Notes: a model not told the origin generated them from the letters alone. Shown: positions 53,155-63,311, counted from the stretch's first letter. The stretch: DNA of 64,000 bases from Clostridium omnivorum (GCF_026012015.1 NZ_BRXR01000001.1:962001-1026000); one strand, 5' to 3'. Made by a program: numbers and translations.

Positions 53155-55296
53155 CTAAAGCTTAAATACATGCAACTCATGAAGTGCTCTAGTAGCCATT
53201 ACGTATAATAGTTTATTATCCTTTAGTTCATTTGATGGTTCAACCAAAAGTACCGCGTCAAATTCCAGTCCCTTTGCGAAATACGATGGAATTACTACTG
53301 AGCCAGAATTATATATTATATCTTCGTTATCTAAAATTTTTACATAATTCTTATTTCTAATTGCTTTTCCTACCCTTTCAGTTTCATCCATATCTCTGCA
53401 AATCACAGCAATACTTTCATAACCCTTCTCATTTAATTCTTCTATAGTCTTTTCTAGGATGTCAGCTAACTCCTCAATATCTTTTGCCTTATGTTCCCTT
53501 ACAGGTTCACCATTTCTAACTAGTGGGACTATACTTTCTTCCTTTAGATATCCATTAGCATATTCCATGATTTCTCTTGTAGAACGATAACTCTTGTATA
53601 GATTATAGTGTTCAACCTTCATACTAGGCAGATAATTATTTAGCTTAAGCATTGCAACTTCACCTTTTAGAGGAATAAGCCTTTGATTACTATCACCAAC
53701 TACAGTCATAGAACTGCACTTAGTAAGTTCCTTTACTGCTATAAACTGTATAGGACTGTAATCTTGTGCTTCATCGATAACCACATGTTTTATCTCTCTA
53801 TCAAGTTTTAATCCTTCAAGTTTAACCTTTAAGTATAATATTGGTGCTAAATCATCAATTGTAAGTTCCTTTTCAGAGTTAAACTTATTGTATATTGCCA
53901 AAACATTGTTGCTATCAAGCCAAGTCAATTCCCTTTTAGCCCTCATTACCTCTTCAATAGCTTCTCTTATTTTAAGCTTTCTAATATAGTTCAAATGCCC
54001 TTCTTCAACTTCCAGTTCAGTTTTAGACAGCTTTGCCACTGCATCTTTGTATTCCTTTTGAATTTTTCTTACTTCTTCATCTCTAAAGTCCCTTAGCTTT
54101 GAATAGATAATTCTCTTTACCTTCTTACTTCTTCTGAAAAGAGGCATATCTTTATAATAGTTATAAAATAAATCCTTTAAGTCATCCTCTGATTGAACAA
54201 CTTTATCAAAGAATTTCACCTCTGAAATATTAAAGTACTCCTCATCCAGCTTATTAACAAGATCATTGAGTTCCTCTAAATAATCTTCTGATGTCTTATG
54301 AAGTACATCTTCAATAAATTTCTTATCTCCACTTAAAATTCTTTCCATATATTCTGATATATTCATTACACCTTTTAAGCCTATAATTTCAAGTGCTAAG
54401 TCAGTAAAGGTAGTCTGTTTTACACCTACTTCTCCAAGACTAGGGAGCACAGTAGATATATACTCCATAAAAATACTGTTTGGCCCTAAGATAAGTACCT
54501 TATCCTGAAGAGTTTCTCTATAGTTATATAGAAGGTATGCTACCCTATGCAGAGCAATTGTGGTTTTACCGCTTCCTGCCACTCCATTTACTACTACAGT
54601 TTTTTCGCGAGGCTCTCTTATTATTCTATCCTGCTCTTCCTGGATTGTCATTATGATATCTCTAAGCTTATCATTGGCACTCTTACTGAGCACCATCTGA
54701 AGAATATCATCCTTAACATCGAGAGCAGAATCAAACATACCTGATAGCTTAGCTTTTTTAATTATATATTGTCTCTTTTTTAAAATGTCCACATCAATTT
54801 TTCCAGCTGGAGCTCTATAACTGCTCTCACCTAAGCTGCTGGTATAAAACAATGCGGATACTGGCGCTCTCCAGTCTACTATCACAGGCTCATAACTTCC
54901 CTCTGGTGTAAGCCCAAATCTACCAATGTATATCTTTTCTTCATCAAAGTCTTCTTCCTTGAAATCCACTCTTCCAAAGTATGGAGCCTTTGCAAGTACA
55001 TTAAGTTCTTTTATTTTTCTATCTACAGTCTTAAAAGCTTCTTCCTTTACAAATCTTTCATGGTCAAAATACTCAATAAGCTTATCCTCATCGTCTCTGT
55101 ACTCTTCTAATTGCTTTTCTCTATAGTCGAGAATATACTCAGTAATAAGCTTTCTCTTTTCTATAAATCTAAGCATTTCGTCATTAATTTCGCCTAAAAC
55201 CTGCTCCAGCTTTTCTTTTTCTAGGTTAAATTCAATTTCTTTTTCTAGACTATATTCAAACTCTTTTTCAAGCTCATTATTGTCCACTAACATCAT
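53155..55296 (-). CDS. HelD-type ATPase, second copy
   Basis: A 713-residue paralogue of the protein at 39021-41321. It has a coiled-coil N-terminus (about 15-75), Walker [20 protein letters not shown] (about 232-250), [15 protein letters not shown] and the C-terminal [12 protein letters not shown]. It belongs to the same RNA polymerase-recycling family but is shorter. Its start overlaps the end of ftsH by 20 bases. The ATG pair at 55296 and 55293 lies almost on the AAAAGG site, so a GTG at 55287 may be the real start. The overlap implies translational coupling with ftsH. Confidence 0.85.
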   Translation of the reverse strand: MMLVDNNELEKEFEYSLEKEIEFNLEKEKLEQVLGEINDEMLRFIEKRKLITEYILDYREKQLEEYRDDEDKLIEYFDHERFVKEEAFKTVDRKIKELNVLAKAPYFGRVDFKEEDFDEEKIYIGRFGLTPEGSYEPVIVDWRAPVSALFYTSSLGESSYRAPAGKIDVDILKKRQYIIKKAKLSGMFDSALDVKDDILQMVLSKSANDKLRDIIMTIQEEQDRIIREPREKTVVVNGVAGSGKTTIALHRVAYLLYNYRETLQDKVLILGPNSIFMEYISTVLPSLGEVGVKQTTFTDLALEIIGLKGVMNISEYMERILSGDKKFIEDVLHKTSEDYLEELNDLVNKLDEEYFNISEVKFFDKVVQSEDDLKDLFYNYYKDMPLFRRSKKVKRIIYSKLRDFRDEEVRKIQKEYKDAVAKLSKTELEVEEGHLNYIRKLKIREAIEEVMRAKRELTWLDSNNVLAIYNKFNSEKELTIDDLAPILYLKVKLEGLKLDREIKHVVIDEAQDYSPIQFIAVKELTKCSSMTVVGDSNQRLIPLKGEVAMLKLNNYLPSMKVEHYNLYKSYRSTREIMEYANGYLKEESIVPLVRNGEPVREHKAKDIEELADILEKTIEELNEKGYESIAVICRDMDETERVGKAIRNKNYVKILDNEDIIYNSGSVVIPSYFAKGLEFDAVLLVEPSNELKDNKLLYVMATRALHELHVFKL

Positions 55297-57133
55297 CCTT
55301 TTCTGTAGTATTCTCAGGTTCTAATTCTATACCCTGATATTCTTTAACAAGTTCCATGAACTCATCACCCATAATGGTTTCCTTCTCAAGAAGCTTTTCG
55401 GCAATCTTAGTTAAAAGGTCTCTATTTTCAAGTAGAGTATTCTTAGCGTTCTCATGGGCAGTTTTTATTAAATGCAGCACCTCTTCGTCCGCCATTGCAG
55501 CAGTCTTATCACTGCAATTTTGAACAGCTCTCCCGTCTAGATATCTATTTGATACAGATTCAATTCCCATCATATCAAACTTATCTGACATTCCATAAAT
55601 AGTTACCATATTTCTTGCTGTCTGAGTTGCTTTTTCAATATCATTTGAAGCGCCAGTAGACACTATATTAAACTCTATTTCTTCAGCAGCTCTTCCGCCT
55701 AAAAGTATGGTTATCTCATTTATCATTTCTTCCTTTGTCACAAGATATTTTTCTTCCTCAGGAAGCTGCATGGTGTAACCTAGAGCCCCCATAGTTCTTG
55801 GAACTATAGTGATTTTATGAACAGGATCGGTATTCTTTAAAAGCGCCGCAACTAAAGCATGACCTACTTCGTGGAAGGCAACAATTTTCTTCTCCTTAGC
55901 AGATAAAATTCTGTCCTTCTTCTCCTTACCAGCTATTATTACCTCAATTGCTTCCTCTAAGTCCTCTTGTTCAACTACTTTTCTGTTATTTTTTACTGCT
56001 CTTAGTGCAGCTTCATTTACCATATTAGCTAAATCAGCACCTACAGCACCTGGAGTAGCCTTGGCTATAGACGTAAGATCAATTTCATCAGATACTTTTA
56101 CATCCTTAATATGAACCTTTAAAATATCTTCTCTTCCTTTTAAATCAGGTCTATCTACAATAACTCTTCTATCAAATCTTCCAGGTCTTAACAGTGCCTT
56201 ATCAAGTATTTCAGGTCTATTAGTAGCCCCTAATATTACTACCCCTTTAGAGGAATCAAAGCCATCCATTTCAGCTAAAAGCTGATTTAATGTCTGCTCT
56301 CTTTCATCATTTCCTCCGATATTTCCATCTCTACTCTTACCTATAGCATCGATTTCATCTATAAATATTATACATGGTGCCTTTTCTTCTGCTTGCTTAA
56401 ATAAATCTCTAACCCTAGCAGCACCCATTCCTACAAACATTTCTACAAAGTCTGAACCTGATATTGAGAAAAATGGCACATGTGCTTCTCCAGCTACAGC
56501 CTTTGCCAAAAGCGTTTTACCAGTTCCTGGAGGACCTACTAGAAGGGCTCCCTTTGGCAGCTTAGCTCCTATTTCTGCATACTTCTTAGGGTTATGCAGA
56601 AAGTCAACAATTTCAACTAAGGAATCCTTAGCCTCCTCTTGTCCTGCTACATCTACAAAGGTTTTTCCTGTTTCGTTTTCCGCATACAATTTAGCAGTAT
56701 TTTTACCAAAAGACATTACTCCACTGCCAAACTTTTTATCCATTTTTCCAAAAATTAGCCTTCCAATTAAAGTGAAAAGTATTATTGGAAATACCCAGTT
56801 CCAGAAAAAAGATTTTATAGGATTATTATTTTCCACAGGAGCACCAAAAGTTACTCCTGAACTTCTCAAAGTTTCAACTAGCTGTGGATCATTTAAGTTT
56901 GCAGTATATAAAACCTTTTTCCCAGATCCTGCATCTGCTTTTGGTATAATTACTATTTTATCAGTTGCAACTTGAACTTCTTCTATCTGTTTTTCATTAA
57001 GCATCTTTAAAAATTCATTGTATTTTATTGGCTGAGTTCTCATATCTACTAGCATATAGTTTATTATAAGTATGACTATAGCTACACCTATAGCGTAATA
57101 TGCTGCATACTTAAACTTTTTATTGTCAAACAT
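55277..57133 (-). CDS. ftsH: FtsH-type ATP-dependent membrane metalloprotease
   Basis: This 618-residue protein has two N-terminal membrane helices (about 9-29 and 109-128) around an external domain. The AAA+ domain follows with GPPGTGKT (200-207), FIDEIDAIG and the second region of homology [18 protein letters not shown]. The zinc protease site HEVGH (421-425) has Val where most FtsH have Ala. It degrades membrane and regulatory proteins. Start behind AAAGGAG. Clostridia often carry more than one FtsH; this one is linked to a HelD rather than to tilS-hpt, so it is probably a secondary copy. Confidence 0.93.
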   Translation of the reverse strand: MFDNKKFKYAAYYAIGVAIVILIINYMLVDMRTQPIKYNEFLKMLNEKQIEEVQVATDKIVIIPKADAGSGKKVLYTANLNDPQLVETLRSSGVTFGAPVENNNPIKSFFWNWVFPIILFTLIGRLIFGKMDKKFGSGVMSFGKNTAKLYAENETGKTFVDVAGQEEAKDSLVEIVDFLHNPKKYAEIGAKLPKGALLVGPPGTGKTLLAKAVAGEAHVPFFSISGSDFVEMFVGMGAARVRDLFKQAEEKAPCIIFIDEIDAIGKSRDGNIGGNDEREQTLNQLLAEMDGFDSSKGVVILGATNRPEILDKALLRPGRFDRRVIVDRPDLKGREDILKVHIKDVKVSDEIDLTSIAKATPGAVGADLANMVNEAALRAVKNNRKVVEQEDLEEAIEVIIAGKEKKDRILSAKEKKIVAFHEVGHALVAALLKNTDPVHKITIVPRTMGALGYTMQLPEEEKYLVTKEEMINEITILLGGRAAEEIEFNIVSTGASNDIEKATQTARNMVTIYGMSDKFDMMGIESVSNRYLDGRAVQNCSDKTAAMADEEVLHLIKTAHENAKNTLLENRDLLTKIAEKLLEKETIMGDEFMELVKEYQGIELEPENTTEKDDVSGQ

Positions 57134-57166
57134 TTTTTTCTCCTTTCACTCGAAACACTGGGTAAC

Positions 57167-58255
57167 TTATATTTCCTTCCAACCTGCAACCTCAGATATT
57201 CCAAGTCCAGGAGCATCTGAAAGTAAAATACTATTCCCACAAAAGCCAGCACCACCAACAATTGGGTCCTGAGCCATAAGCAGTACAGTATCTAAATCAT
57301 ATTTTGTTACATTTTTCTTTGCAGCAGAAAAACTTGCTGCAGCGGTTATTCCAACTTTGCTTTCCATCATGCAGCCTACCATACACTCTACTTCCATAGC
57401 TTCAGCTATACTGCATATCTTAAGTGCATTATATATTCCACCGCACTTCATGAGCTTTATATTGATTAAATCTGCAGCTTTCATATTTATTATTTTAATA
57501 GCTTCTCTTGGACTAAATACAGCTTCATCCGCAAGAATATCTGTCTCAACATTATCTGTAACAAATTTGAGCCCTTCTATATCCCAGGCAATAACCGGCT
57601 GTTCTACTAGCTCAATATTTAGATTCATATCCTCATATCTTCTAATAATTCTAACAGCTTCTTTTGGCTTCCATCCTTGGTTAGCATCCACTCTAATTTT
57701 AATATCACTGCCTACAGCTTCTCTTATTGCTTTTACTCTTTCTATATCTAGAGCTTCATTTGTACCTACTTTGACCTTTAAATGCCTATATCCCTCTTCT
57801 ACAGCCTGAATCGAATCTCGAACCATCTCCTCTGGAGAATTCACACTAATTGTAATATCTGTATCAATAGTTTTTCTATACCCTCCAAGAAGCCTGTACA
57901 AAGGTATATTATACTGCTTGCAAAATAGGTCGTATAGTGCTATATCTACAGCAGCTTTAGCACTGCTGTTTCTTATCATGCTGTTATTTAGCACATTCAT
58001 TATATGCTCAAAATCCTCAATGTTAAGCCCTATAAGCTTTGGTTTGATTACACTTTTTATGGCACCTGCTATAGATTCTTCAATATCGCCAGTTATAACT
58101 GCAGTTGGGGGGGCACTTCCAAAGCCAATTGCTCCTTCTTCAGTAATTATCTTAATAATTACTTCTTCAGCTACAGTAACGGTTCTAAGTGAAGTTTTAA
58201 AGGGCTTCTTCAGTGGTATCTGTATCTTTCCAACTTGAATATCTTTAATTTTCAT
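57167..58255 (-). CDS. Dipeptide epimerase (L-Ala-D/L-Glu epimerase type)
   Basis: A 362-residue enolase-superfamily enzyme of the muconate-lactonising subgroup. Catalytic lysines are Lys162 in HLKVKVG and Lys267 in NIKLMKCGG. Metal ligands are Asp190 (DANQGW), Glu218 (VEQP) and Asp243 (LADEA). The DLD motif near residue 319 (YDLDTVLLMA) is the dipeptide-binding signature of L-Ala-D/L-Glu epimerases, which make wall-derived L-Ala-D-Glu digestible. Other dipeptide specificities exist in the family. It fits with the cell-wall salvage island but is 40 kb away and clusters with ftsH. Confidence 0.85.
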   Translation of the reverse strand: MKIKDIQVGKIQIPLKKPFKTSLRTVTVAEEVIIKIITEEGAIGFGSAPPTAVITGDIEESIAGAIKSVIKPKLIGLNIEDFEHIMNVLNNSMIRNSSAKAAVDIALYDLFCKQYNIPLYRLLGGYRKTIDTDITISVNSPEEMVRDSIQAVEEGYRHLKVKVGTNEALDIERVKAIREAVGSDIKIRVDANQGWKPKEAVRIIRRYEDMNLNIELVEQPVIAWDIEGLKFVTDNVETDILADEAVFSPREAIKIINMKAADLINIKLMKCGGIYNALKICSIAEAMEVECMVGCMMESKVGITAAASFSAAKKNVTKYDLDTVLLMAQDPIVGGAGFCGNSILLSDAPGLGISEVAGWKEI

Positions 58256-58460
58256 AAATTAATCCCCCTATTTAAACACATTTTCCTCGTTTATAAATAC
58301 ATATTCTATAAATAATAATTATAAACCAAAAACCTTCATCTATATAGACAATTAATAAATAATTTTAAATTAATTATAATTTTATACACATGTAAAAATA
58401 AACCATGTGCCTTAAAAATTAGTATTTTTAACTTAGTCAAAAAATTTTTTTACTTATATA

Positions 58461-58474
58461 CGAACATAAGTTCG
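58461..58474. promoter_or_regulatory. LexA-type SOS box
   Basis: CGAACATAAGTTCG is a perfect dyad matching CGAAC-N4-GTTCG. It lies between the divergently transcribed epimerase gene and sigma-factor gene (148 bases before the latter). Boxes nearby are ambiguous on both strands, so I cannot say which gene it controls. The rest of 58256-58621 is AT-rich; the only other symmetric element is GGAGCGCTCC at 58583-58592. Confidence 0.7.
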
Positions 58475-58621
58475 ATATTTGTATATCTATTGCCTTTCCT
58501 TCAAATTTTATACCGTCTTATTCCTCCCGTAAAAATATGTTTATATATATTCTTATTGTAACATGTAATTGCCGGATTAAATGGAGCGCTCCTAAATTAA
58601 ATATAAAGGAGAGATTAAAAA

Positions 58622-59179
58622 ATGGACTTAGAAGCTTTAGTTTTAGAGGCAAAACGTGGCAATAAGGATGCCCTTGAAGAAATACTTAGTAGATTTAAAG
58701 GATTTATAATCAAAACTATAAGAGGTATTTATATTAGCGGCTATGAACCCGAGGATTTGCTGCAAATAGGGTATATGACCTTAATAAAAGCTGTACAAAA
58801 ATATGAGTCCTATAATAATAGCAGCTTTGTTTCCTATGCAACTAGTGCAATAAAAAATAACTTTTATTATGAAATAAGACAAAAGAGTAAAATCCATTCC
58901 GAGAGCAGTCTCAACCTAGAAACTGAGGATGGTTTAATGATAATGGATAACTTATGTTCAGAGGAAAATATTGAAGAAACAATAATGCTTGAAGAGGATA
59001 AGCGTAAACTTATGGCTGCACTATCTATTTTAACAGAGGATGAAAGTGATTTTATACAATTTGTATATTTCCATGGCGGCAAGATTAAGGAATATTCTGA
59101 TTTGCATAATATAAAATATGTAACACTTATAAAGAAAAAAGAAAGAATTCTAAAAAAATTAAGACTGCTATTAGCATAG
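58622..59179 (+). CDS. Sigma-70 family RNA polymerase sigma factor
   Basis: This 185-residue protein has sigma region 2 (about 8-85, with GYEPEDLLQIGYMTLIKAVQ, the core-binding and -10 helix) and a short region 4 (about 125-183, LTEDESDFIQFVYFHGGKIK then helix). No anti-sigma partner is seen. Size and build are like the alternative sigma factors of clostridia, including the TcdR/BotR/TetR/UviA group that turns on toxin or bacteriocin genes; membership in that group is only a guess. Start behind AAAGGAGAG. A LexA-type box lies upstream. No target genes can be identified here. Confidence 0.8.
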   Translation: MDLEALVLEAKRGNKDALEEILSRFKGFIIKTIRGIYISGYEPEDLLQIGYMTLIKAVQKYESYNNSSFVSYATSAIKNNFYYEIRQKSKIHSESSLNLETEDGLMIMDNLCSEENIEETIMLEEDKRKLMAALSILTEDESDFIQFVYFHGGKIKEYSDLHNIKYVTLIKKKERILKKLRLLLA

Positions 59180-59181
59180 AC

Positions 59182-59227
59182 TAAGAGCACTACAGATTCT
59201 AAGTAATTAAATCAGTAGTGCTCTTAA
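59182..59227. terminator. Bidirectional terminator after the sigma-factor gene
   Basis: AAGAGCACTAC and GTAGTGCTCTT arms surround a loop of about 24 bases that can form its own AGATT-AATCA stem. AT-rich flanks lie on both sides. Confidence 0.7.
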
Positions 59228-59243
59228 ACTATAAAAATAAAAT

Positions 59244-59969
59244 TTATTCTTCAGTATAGTACTTTTCATCCTTCATTGCATGAACAACCTGAATTATCTT
59301 ATCAACTAACAACTTAAATATTTTTTCTCCCTTTTCTCTAGTAGCAAGAGTGGCGTCCCCAGATAGTGCATTTTCATAAATCACCTTACCCCTATCCTTA
59401 AAGTAAACTCTAAAGGTAGGTCTTTTAGTATTTTTCATAGCTTTATCCATCTGCACTAGCTTTTCATCATAATATAAAATGGCTGAAGTCTCATCTTCTC
59501 CGGCATGCCCTTGTCCCTCTGTTACAGTCAATATTTCCTTTGAAAAATCCAACCACCAATTAATTATGGTCACGTCAATTCCTAAGGTCATTAACCTCTC
59601 TGAAGTTAGGTTTAATGCATTTATATTTCCCCCATGGCCATTTAAAAATATTACTTTCTTTATGCCATTGTCAGCCATGCTTTTAGCAACATAGAATAAG
59701 TATTCTGCTAATACCTGAGATGGCACGTGTATGGTTCCTGGATATACTGATAAGTCAAAGCTTTGACCATATGGCACCTCTGGTGCTATCCAAATTTCAC
59801 CACCAATTTTCTTCTCTAGAAGTTCACAAAACAATCTAGGTGAAAATACATCTGTACCTAAAGGCAAGTGATGTCCATGAGCTTCAACAGAACCTATAGG
59901 TATTATTACTACCTGAGACTTTGATAAATTACTTTTAAAATCATCTGAAGTATAATTAACCATGTACAT
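59244..59969 (-). CDS. Creatininase-family amidohydrolase
   Basis: This 241-residue metal-dependent amidase has the creatininase pattern: PIGSVEAHGHHLPLGTDVFS (about 22-41, metal-binding Glu, His, Asp), then FLNGHGGN (about 108-115) and GQGHAGEDETSAILY (about 156-170). The family hydrolyses cyclic or linear amides such as creatinine, and some members act in cofactor metabolism. It starts 101 bases after thiY in the same direction, with a weak stem-loop between (60028-60057). A role in thiamine-pyrimidine salvage is therefore possible. Start behind GGAGGGATATAT. Confidence 0.85.
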   Translation of the reverse strand: MYMVNYTSDDFKSNLSKSQVVIIPIGSVEAHGHHLPLGTDVFSPRLFCELLEKKIGGEIWIAPEVPYGQSFDLSVYPGTIHVPSQVLAEYLFYVAKSMADNGIKKVIFLNGHGGNINALNLTSERLMTLGIDVTIINWWLDFSKEILTVTEGQGHAGEDETSAILYYDEKLVQMDKAMKNTKRPTFRVYFKDRGKVIYENALSGDATLATREKGEKIFKLLVDKIIQVVHAMKDEKYYTEE

Positions 59970-60070
59970 ATATATCCCTCCCTATATCCACATTATAGCA
60001 AAGCCTGTATTATTATTCTATAAACAGAATCCCCATGAATTTAAAATTATGGAGATTCAAAATTATCTAT

Positions 60071-61075
60071 TTACTTTAATATATCTACATAAAAGTCTTC
60101 GGCTTTAACCTTTTCTTTAAGAAGCCCTTTTTGACCAAGCCACTCTATGTTGTCCTCCCAAACCTTCTTATCTTGGGATAAAAATGGTTTATCCTTTAGC
60201 TCCATTTTAGGTAGCAATGTTTCAACACTTTTCTTTTCTACTTCTTCTATAAGTGGAAAATTATCTTTCTGCTGATTCTTCATAAGAATTGCTAATGCCT
60301 TATCTGGATTTTGCTTCATAAATTCAAAACCCTTTTGTGAGGCTCTCATAAACTTCTTTAACACTTCTGGCTTTTGCTTTATAGTATTGTCACTAGCAAC
60401 AAATATTAGCTCATAGTAATTAGGCACACCATATTTTGATGGATCAAAATAATTTACTTCATGCCCTTCATGCTGCATAACAGGTACTTCATGGTTAATA
60501 AGCCCACCAGTAGTAGCATCAACTTTTTTAGTTATCATGGATGAAAGCAAGTCAAAACCTACATCTACAAACTTTACTGAGTTTGGATCTCCTCCATCCT
60601 TAGCAACCATGGTTTTAACATAATCCACATTTAAAGGATTTCCTGAATACCCTACAGTCTTTCCTGATAGGTCCTTTGGGGAATTAATATTTTTTTCCTT
60701 TATTGAAATAATAACATTTAAAGGTGATTGTACTATAGAACCTATAGCCTTTATAGGAACTTTTTCATTTGATCGTGCCATAATGACATCAGGTTGATAG
60801 TATATACCCACCTCTGCTTTACCTGCTGCTGGAAGTGTAAGTGGATCAGTAGGGTTTGCTGGAAACTTAATATTTACCTTCAATCCTTCCTCTTTATAAT
60901 ATCCATTTTCAATAGCAGCATATATAAAGCTATGTACTGCATTTGGATACCAGTCAAGCACTAGATCCATTTCTTCCAGCTTGTCTGCACTGGCAGCTGC
61001 TTGCTTTTTTGAGCAGCCTACAGCTGCAAACATAAAAACAACTAATAATAATGATAAGTATCTAAATTTTTTCAT
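60071..61075 (-). CDS. thiY: ThiY-type ABC substrate-binding lipoprotein (NMT1 family)
   Basis: A 334-residue binding protein of the NMT1/THI5-like family. It has a lipoprotein signal with the lipobox AVGC (Cys21). The mature part starts DLVLDWYPNAVHSFIYAAIE, the typical pyrimidine-binding motif, followed by GKAEVGIYYQPDVIMAR. ThiY captures N-formyl-aminopyrimidine, a thiamine breakdown product, or a related pyrimidine. It overlaps the permease gene by 4 bases (ATGA). It is last in the TPP-controlled operon apart from the possible creatininase. Confidence 0.88.
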   Translation of the reverse strand: MKKFRYLSLLLVVFMFAAVGCSKKQAAASADKLEEMDLVLDWYPNAVHSFIYAAIENGYYKEEGLKVNIKFPANPTDPLTLPAAGKAEVGIYYQPDVIMARSNEKVPIKAIGSIVQSPLNVIISIKEKNINSPKDLSGKTVGYSGNPLNVDYVKTMVAKDGGDPNSVKFVDVGFDLLSSMITKKVDATTGGLINHEVPVMQHEGHEVNYFDPSKYGVPNYYELIFVASDNTIKQKPEVLKKFMRASQKGFEFMKQNPDKALAILMKNQQKDNFPLIEEVEKKSVETLLPKMELKDKPFLSQDKKVWEDNIEWLGQKGLLKEKVKAEDFYVDILK

Positions 61076-61815
61076 ACTTCATTCCTCCATTTAACAATTT
61101 TATTTTCTATTAAATTAATTATAGCTACTAAGATTATAGCTACTATAGACAACAATACAATTGGAGCAAATACTCCTGCTCCGTCAAGCTGAATCATCAT
61201 TCTCTTGCTAAAATAACCAAGCCCTTCTTGAGCTCCAAGCCATTCACTGATTGCAGCTCCAATTACACTAAGTGGAACAGCTACCTTTAATGCCGAAAAG
61301 AAATATGGCAGAGAGGATGGAAACTTTAGCTTGCAAAATATTTGAACTTTACTTGCTCCATATGTAATTAAAAGTTCCTCCATCTCCCGTTTAGTAGAGC
61401 GTAATCCATCATATACATTCACAGTGATTGGAAAGAAGGTTATAAGGATTGTAACTATAACCTTACTCCAAATGCTATATCCGAACCACAGCACAAATAT
61501 TGGAGCCAATGCCGTAACAGGAATAGTCTGTGTAACTACTACAATTGGATATATTGCCCTTTCAATACTGCTGTTTAAGCTCATAGCCACTGCTAGCGCT
61601 ACACCTAAAATAATAGAAATAGCAAGTCCAAAAAGTGTTATAATCATAGTTGCTGGAAGATGCACTAAAAATAAATCTTTTCTTAAAAGCCACATTTTTT
61701 CTACAATTTTTGAAGGAGATGGTAATATGTACATAGCATTTATATATCTGGCCAACATCTCCCAGGCAATAATTAAAAGGGAACCTAAGATTATTGATGA
61801 TGTATACTTTTTCAT
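61072..61815 (-). CDS. thiX: ThiX-type ABC permease
   Basis: A 247-residue permease of the SsuC/TauC/ThiX class with six helices and the EAA loop EELLITYGASKVQIFCKLKF (about 141-160). It overlaps the ATPase gene by 4 bases upstream and the binding-protein gene by 4 bases downstream. The neighbouring tenA and the riboswitch point to import of a thiamine pyrimidine precursor. Confidence 0.88.
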   Translation of the reverse strand: MKKYTSSIILGSLLIIAWEMLARYINAMYILPSPSKIVEKMWLLRKDLFLVHLPATMIITLFGLAISIILGVALAVAMSLNSSIERAIYPIVVVTQTIPVTALAPIFVLWFGYSIWSKVIVTILITFFPITVNVYDGLRSTKREMEELLITYGASKVQIFCKLKFPSSLPYFFSALKVAVPLSVIGAAISEWLGAQEGLGYFSKRMMIQLDGAGVFAPIVLLSIVAIILVAIINLIENKIVKWRNEV

Positions 61816-62564
61816 AATTCTACCCTCTGTTTTAACTCATTTATTAATTCTTCCTTTATGCTGAGTATGTCCTTATTACTTAGCATATGCCTATCTCTTG
61901 GATAGCTCATTGGAATATTTATTTCTTTCAATTTACTTATTGGCTTTTCAGATATAGCATATATTTTATTTGATAAAAACAGTGCTTCTTCTACATCGTG
62001 AGTAATGAACAATATTGTCTTTTTAAGCTTGCAATATTGTGCTTGCAGCCACTCCTGCATATTTAATTTGGTTATAGCATCTAGAGCACTAAATGGCTCA
62101 TCTAAAAGTAAAATATCAGCACCAGTTATAAGTGTCCTAATAAATGAAACCCTCTGTCTCATTCCTCCTGACAAATCCTTTGGATATTTATGCTTGTATT
62201 CATTAAAGCCAAAGGAATCTAAAAGCTCACCAGCCTTTGCTATAGCTTCCTTAGCTTTAACTCCTCTTACTTCTAAAGGTAAAGATACATTCTGAGCTAT
62301 GGTCCTCCATGAAATCAATAAATCCTTTTGGGGCATGTACCCGATATGTCCCTTCAAATCACTTACTTGTTTATCCTCTAAAAAGATACTTCCACTCTCT
62401 GCCTTTTCCAGTCCGCAAATAAGTCTAAAAATAGTACTCTTTCCACAGCCGCTAGGTCCAACTATGCTCACAAATTCACCCTTATTTACAGTAAAATTCA
62501 AATCCTTTATAAGTAATTTTGACTCATTTCTATATTTAAAGTCTACATTGCAAAAGCTAAGCAT
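61812..62564 (-). CDS. thiZ: ThiZ-type ABC ATP-binding protein
   Basis: A 250-residue ATPase with Walker A GPSGCGKST (about 36-44), signature LSGGMRQRVSF (about 128-138), Walker B ILLLDEPFSALD and the H-loop in FITHDVEEA. It powers the ThiXYZ importer. Its ATG shares one base with the tenA stop, so translation is coupled. Confidence 0.9.
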   Translation of the reverse strand: MLSFCNVDFKYRNESKLLIKDLNFTVNKGEFVSIVGPSGCGKSTIFRLICGLEKAESGSIFLEDKQVSDLKGHIGYMPQKDLLISWRTIAQNVSLPLEVRGVKAKEAIAKAGELLDSFGFNEYKHKYPKDLSGGMRQRVSFIRTLITGADILLLDEPFSALDAITKLNMQEWLQAQYCKLKKTILFITHDVEEALFLSNKIYAISEKPISKLKEINIPMSYPRDRHMLSNKDILSIKEELINELKQRVEL

Positions 62565-63226
62565 TAATTCATCCCCTTGTTATATGACATATCCCAAAAC
62601 ATGTATTCATACCTGCTTGTATTAATAAATATTTCCTCTAGCTTTTTAAGTTCACTTTCACACATATTTTCAGCAAGGCTGTTCACTAAATCAACAATCC
62701 ACTTAGTACTTTCTTCATATTCTTTAGATACATAACCTTTAATCCATTCTCCATAAAATTCATGTTCAGCAGCTCCAGGGATTCTGTTTAAGTACTTACC
62801 AATCTCTAGGTAGCTCCACATACATGCAAGCAGTGCTGCTGCAACATCAGCCAAGGACCCCATTTGAGATACTGCCAGCATATAGTGAGTATAAGAAATG
62901 TTAGTTAGAGATGCTTTTGCAGCTGCTACCTCCTCTTGTGTAATATTAAGCCTTTTCATATAAGATCGATGAATGCTCATTTCGCCATTCAATATAGCAT
63001 CTACAGACTTTGCAAACCCCTTCATAACCTCTTCACTGTCAGCCTTTACAACCCCTAGCGCGTATATTTTTGCATAATCTAAAAGATAAAGATAATCCTG
63101 AATCATATAGTATTTAAACCTATCAATTTCTAAAGTTCCATTGCCTATACCTTTTATAAATGGATGCTCATAATATGTACCCCAAATATCCTTAACCTTC
63201 TCAAATAATCTATCAGTAAACTTCAT
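62564..63226 (-). CDS. tenA: Aminopyrimidine aminohydrolase TenA (thiaminase II)
   Basis: This 220-residue all-helical enzyme hydrolyses 4-amino-5-aminomethyl-2-methylpyrimidine to HMP, or thiamine itself. Landmarks are YYMIQDYLYLLDYAKIYALG (Asp in the substrate site) and the catalytic Cys in LLACMWSYLEIGK, plus EFYGEWIKGYVS with the conserved Tyr and Glu residues. The ATG at 63226 follows GGGGAG by 6 bases; a longer frame to 63268 runs into the terminator of the riboswitch. It heads the salvage operon. Confidence 0.93.
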   Translation of the reverse strand: MKFTDRLFEKVKDIWGTYYEHPFIKGIGNGTLEIDRFKYYMIQDYLYLLDYAKIYALGVVKADSEEVMKGFAKSVDAILNGEMSIHRSYMKRLNITQEEVAAAKASLTNISYTHYMLAVSQMGSLADVAAALLACMWSYLEIGKYLNRIPGAAEHEFYGEWIKGYVSKEYEESTKWIVDLVNSLAENMCESELKKLEEIFINTSRYEYMFWDMSYNKGMN

Positions 63227-63249
63227 TTGATACTCCCCTTCCTGTTTTA

Positions 63250-63297
63250 AAGCAAAATAAAAAGGCACAAACCTGATAAGAGATTTGTACCTTTAAC
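63250..63297 (-). terminator. Expression-platform terminator of the TPP riboswitch
   Basis: On the minus strand AAAGGTACAAATC pairs with GTTTGTGCCTTT, followed by TTATTTTG. It lies between the aptamer and the tenA ribosome site, so ligand binding should end transcription here. Confidence 0.85.
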
Positions 63298-63311
63298 TTT
63301 CTGCATACAAA

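Noticed and set aside
57357-57809. Plus-strand open frame (150 codons) opposite the epimerase gene
   Set aside because: Mirror frame of a conserved enzyme, low-complexity Ser/Ile composition.
61424-61864. Plus-strand open frame (146 codons) opposite thiX
   Set aside because: Antisense to an ABC permease whose starts and stops mesh with its neighbours; no ribosome site.
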